Shown here piece after piece: positions 62,201 to 64,000 of a stretch of DNA of 64,000 nt (position 1 is the stretch's first letter; the number at the start of each line of letters is the position of its first letter). The DNA comes from Macquaria australasica (Eukaryota; Chordata; Actinopteri; Centrarchiformes; Percichthyidae), in contig SEMN01000419.1 of NCBI GenBank assembly GCA_005408345.1, positions 165,001 to 229,000 on the forward strand, in the 5' to 3' direction. A program made the position numbers and the translations under genes. The notes beneath the pieces are model-generated. The model made no database searches and was not told the DNA's origin. It saw nothing but the letters and a program-made list of their open reading frames with translations.

Positions 62201-64000
62201 CATTGTGATTATCTCCCTGCATTAGCTACAATGGGATTTTAGATTTAGGATTCTGTAATGTGTTGCTCTGTGGTGTTTTGTGTCTTCCAGGTGATTCAGG
62301 TGCTGTCTGCATACTCAGCAGACATGGGCGTGATCAACCTAGAGGACTGCACACCTCTACACTACGCTGCTGCCACGGGCAATGCTAACTGCTGCAAATT
62401 CCTGGCACAGAGAGGTGCTGTGAGAGAGTCCAATAATACTGTACTAGGCATCCTGCAGTGAATTTCAGCTTTTTTGGTTTTCAAAGATAAGGCAAAGATA
62501 GCTCTGTGGTAACTACTCCTAATGCCTTAAGGACTGCCGTCACAGGGTCAAGACAGACTCTCTATAGAGTGCTGCAGGGATGACATATTTTTGTAGGCCA
62601 ACCTGGAAGTTAGCATCGCTCTGGTTCCCTCCACAAAAAGCCAATGGGATTTTTCCATTAGATTCTGGATTGTTGCAGAAAATAAGCTCTGTGGCAAACA
62701 AAGGTTTATGATACTTACCCGTTTTGTTCAGCAAGATAATATTTACAAATGAACACCACTTTTATGATTTCTGAAGCATAAATGCAATCACCAGAAGTAA
62801 AAAGCTACTGTTAGGCTATAAACAAACTACACTACAGTCACATGACCTCGTCACCACCACTAAGCTTCCAACTTGTAGTTTGAACTGACATGTGTTGTCA
62901 CTGACATTAGAATATTTTGCAAGAGAGTATAAACACAACGAGGCTGTAAAGGCGGACGAGTGAGTAGATGAGTTTCTGTGTTCTGCGTGATGACATTTAA
63001 CGTCCCCGACAACTTCTGTAGTCTCATTTAGCCACTTGTTAGCAACCGCCTTTTTTAAAACACGTAAAAGCTTCAAAATTCACAGGGTATTTACTGATGT
63101 ATTTTATGTCATAGAACGAAATGTGAAAGTCACTTAAGCTTGTGTTCACCACAGACCTTATTTCAGGCATCTAACCAAAAACCCATTCAAGAAACCCAGT
63201 GACTTTGAGACGAGGGAACTGGAAGTGCAAATATGCTAACTCATTTCTGCAGCACTCTCTCAGTCTCTTCTTGTAGTTGTGTGTTGTAAATTACATTTTC
63301 TTCATGGTCAAGTATTTGACAAAAAAAAACAGTCCCAAATTAAATTAGGTAATTATATCATGTGTTTAGATTTTTCCAAAAGCTGTGCTCTATGTTCAGG
63401 TTGTAACCCCAAACTGAAGAACCAGGAAGGTTTGCTCCCACGTCAGATTGCCAAAGACGCTGGTCACAAAGCAGCAGCCAAGGAGCTGAAGAAAGCGGAG
63501 AGGCAACAGGGAAAAGGCAACAAATCCAGCAATGTCAGCCTCATGTCAGATCTTTGGGTCCTGACCCTCCACGACTGGTCTCACGAGTACGAGGCTGAAT
63601 TATGGGAAGCCTTTGGGAGCAAATCAGACACAGTTACGACTGAGATGTTTATTTCAGTGTTAGAAGAACTAAAAGCGCCAGTTGAACTAGACCAACTCCA
63701 TAAAGTCATCTCAGCCCATGACAAGGGAAGAGAGGGGTGTGTCAACATTAATGATTTCATCAAAGGTGTCAAGTATATCAAGAAACCATTCCTCCTCTCA
63801 TCTTATATGCCTAAAAAGAAAAAGGGAGAAAAGAGAGGAAAAGGAGATAAGAAGAAGGGTAAATTTGTCCTCCCCATGCCTATTTGCACCCTCCCACCGG
63901 ACCTCATGCCCCGGCGACCAGACGGAGGCCCACCCCACTTCATGATTGAGACATACTACAACTGCTCAGACATCCGTCGATTTGACCGCGACCACCCGCC
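59044..64000 (+). CDS. ankef1: ANKEF1 (ankyrin repeat and EF-hand protein), 3' truncated by window
   Basis: Coding exons: 59044-59233, 59361-59522, 61572-61771, 61921-62070, 62291-62414, 63400-64000 (continues beyond the window). Phase is continuous for 475 codons plus two bases. The protein opens MSGRVAEDRLQVLQIYRLLQ, then carries about seven ankyrin repeats (residues about 50-305; e.g. DCTPLHYAAATGNANCC), a degenerate EF-hand region (about 335-400), a Lys-rich stretch (PKKKKGEKRGKGDKKKGK) and FVLPMPIC followed by DGGPPHFMIETYYN. This order matches human ANKEF1 as I recall it; the human protein continues with more ankyrin repeats, expected beyond the window. ANKEF1 is mainly a testis protein linked to the sperm flagellum. 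ATG context is good (A at -3). Confidence 0.93.
59361..59522 (+). CDS. ankef1: ankef1 second coding exon: ankyrin repeats
   Basis: Residues 64-117. It finishes ankyrin repeat 1 (DLVNFLLSQGAHPDIQD) and encodes repeat 2 (GCTAAMLAAELGNDAVVALL), ending NLKLQDNEGK. Acceptor CTTACAG, donor AAAG/GTGAGA, phase 1 to 1. Confidence 0.93.
59523..61571 (+). other. ankef1 intron after second coding exon
   Basis: 2.05 kb, no nested gene or clear repeat family, with a short TG-rich patch near 61020-61085. Confidence 0.75.
61572..61771 (+). CDS. ankef1: ankef1 third coding exon: ankyrin repeats
   Basis: Residues 118-184. GVLFYCIYPTKRHTRCLQ closely follows the human GVLFYCILPTKRHYRC. A second unit ends in LDGGADPNATNQ. 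Acceptor CTTTAG, donor TCAG/GTTAAA, exit phase 0. The preceding intron is 2.05 kb. Confidence 0.93.
61921..62070 (+). CDS. ankef1: ankef1 fourth coding exon: ankyrin repeats
   Basis: Fifty codons, phase 0 to 0. Contains TGVTALMEAAKAGSLQLVKT, then KKGGNPNALDRKRFTAVHYA and AMGGFFE. Acceptor TTCTCAG. The donor GAG/GTGTAG is weaker than average. Confidence 0.92.
62291..62414 (+). CDS. ankef1: ankef1 fifth coding exon: ankyrin repeat
   Basis: Encodes VIQVLSAYSADMGVINLEDC, then TPLHYAAATGNANCCKFLAQ, phase 0 to 1. Acceptor CTTCCAG, donor AGAG/GTGCTG. The open frame continues past the donor to 62461 but that part is intronic. Confidence 0.92.
62415..63399 (+). other. ankef1 intron before sixth coding exon
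   Basis: 985 bases. No coding or repeat signature recognised. Confidence 0.75.
63400..64000 (+). CDS. ankef1: ankef1 sixth coding exon (cut by window end)
   Basis: Starts with the split Gly codon, then CNPKLKNQEGLLPRQIAKDA. It covers the last N-terminal ankyrin repeat, the EF-hand-like region (LHDWSHEYEAELWEAF; HDKGREGCVNINDFIKGVKY), the Lys-rich segment and PMPICTLPPDLMPRRPDGGP. The frame is open to the last base (RRFDRDHPP), so the exon or gene continues. Acceptor GTTCAG. Confidence 0.92.

Overview
The window looks like ray-finned (teleost) fish nuclear DNA. It has long introns with GT-AG boundaries, abundant CA/GT, CT/GA and TA microsatellites, and repeat types common in fish genomes: a tRNA-derived SINE, L2/Rex-like LINE 3' ends, a Tc1-like transposase scrap, TTAA-flanked MITEs and foldback elements. 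The protein-coding content is two genes, both on the + strand, in the right half. I found no support for a new defence, mobile or metabolic system. The most unusual material is repeat architecture and a few details of the two genes.

Positions 1-30,900 are a gene-poor region. No open reading frame there resembles a real protein apart from degraded transposon fragments. It holds microsatellites, two LINE C-terminal/3' fragments, a SINE, several copies of a TTAA-flanked MITE family, copies of a GCTAGCATGGCT-bounded repeat, two long inverted repeats and a longer DNA-transposon relic.

Positions 31,019-55,824 carry a complete EMILIN1 orthologue that I assembled by hand from 12 coding exons (3,075 bases including the stop, 1,024 residues). 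The order is signal peptide, EMI domain with seven cysteines, a long coiled-coil region, 17 Gly-X-Y collagen triplets and a C-terminal gC1q domain. Every splice junction has a GT donor and AG acceptor and the reading phase is kept throughout. EMILIN1 is a secreted glycoprotein of elastic and other extracellular matrix. Intron 1 is 13.6 kb and full of repeats.

Positions about 58,160-64,000 carry the 5' part of ankef1 (ankyrin repeat and EF-hand domain containing 1): a probable non-coding first exon, then six coding exons. The last runs off the window in the middle of the gene (475 codons seen). The two genes are unrelated in function: matrix assembly and cell adhesion versus a testis/flagellar ankyrin protein. 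They lie head to tail, 3.2 kb apart coding to coding.

Everything here is by eye. Exon borders come from splice consensus plus reading phase plus recalled similarity to the human proteins. Repeat family names are given only where a hallmark can be seen.
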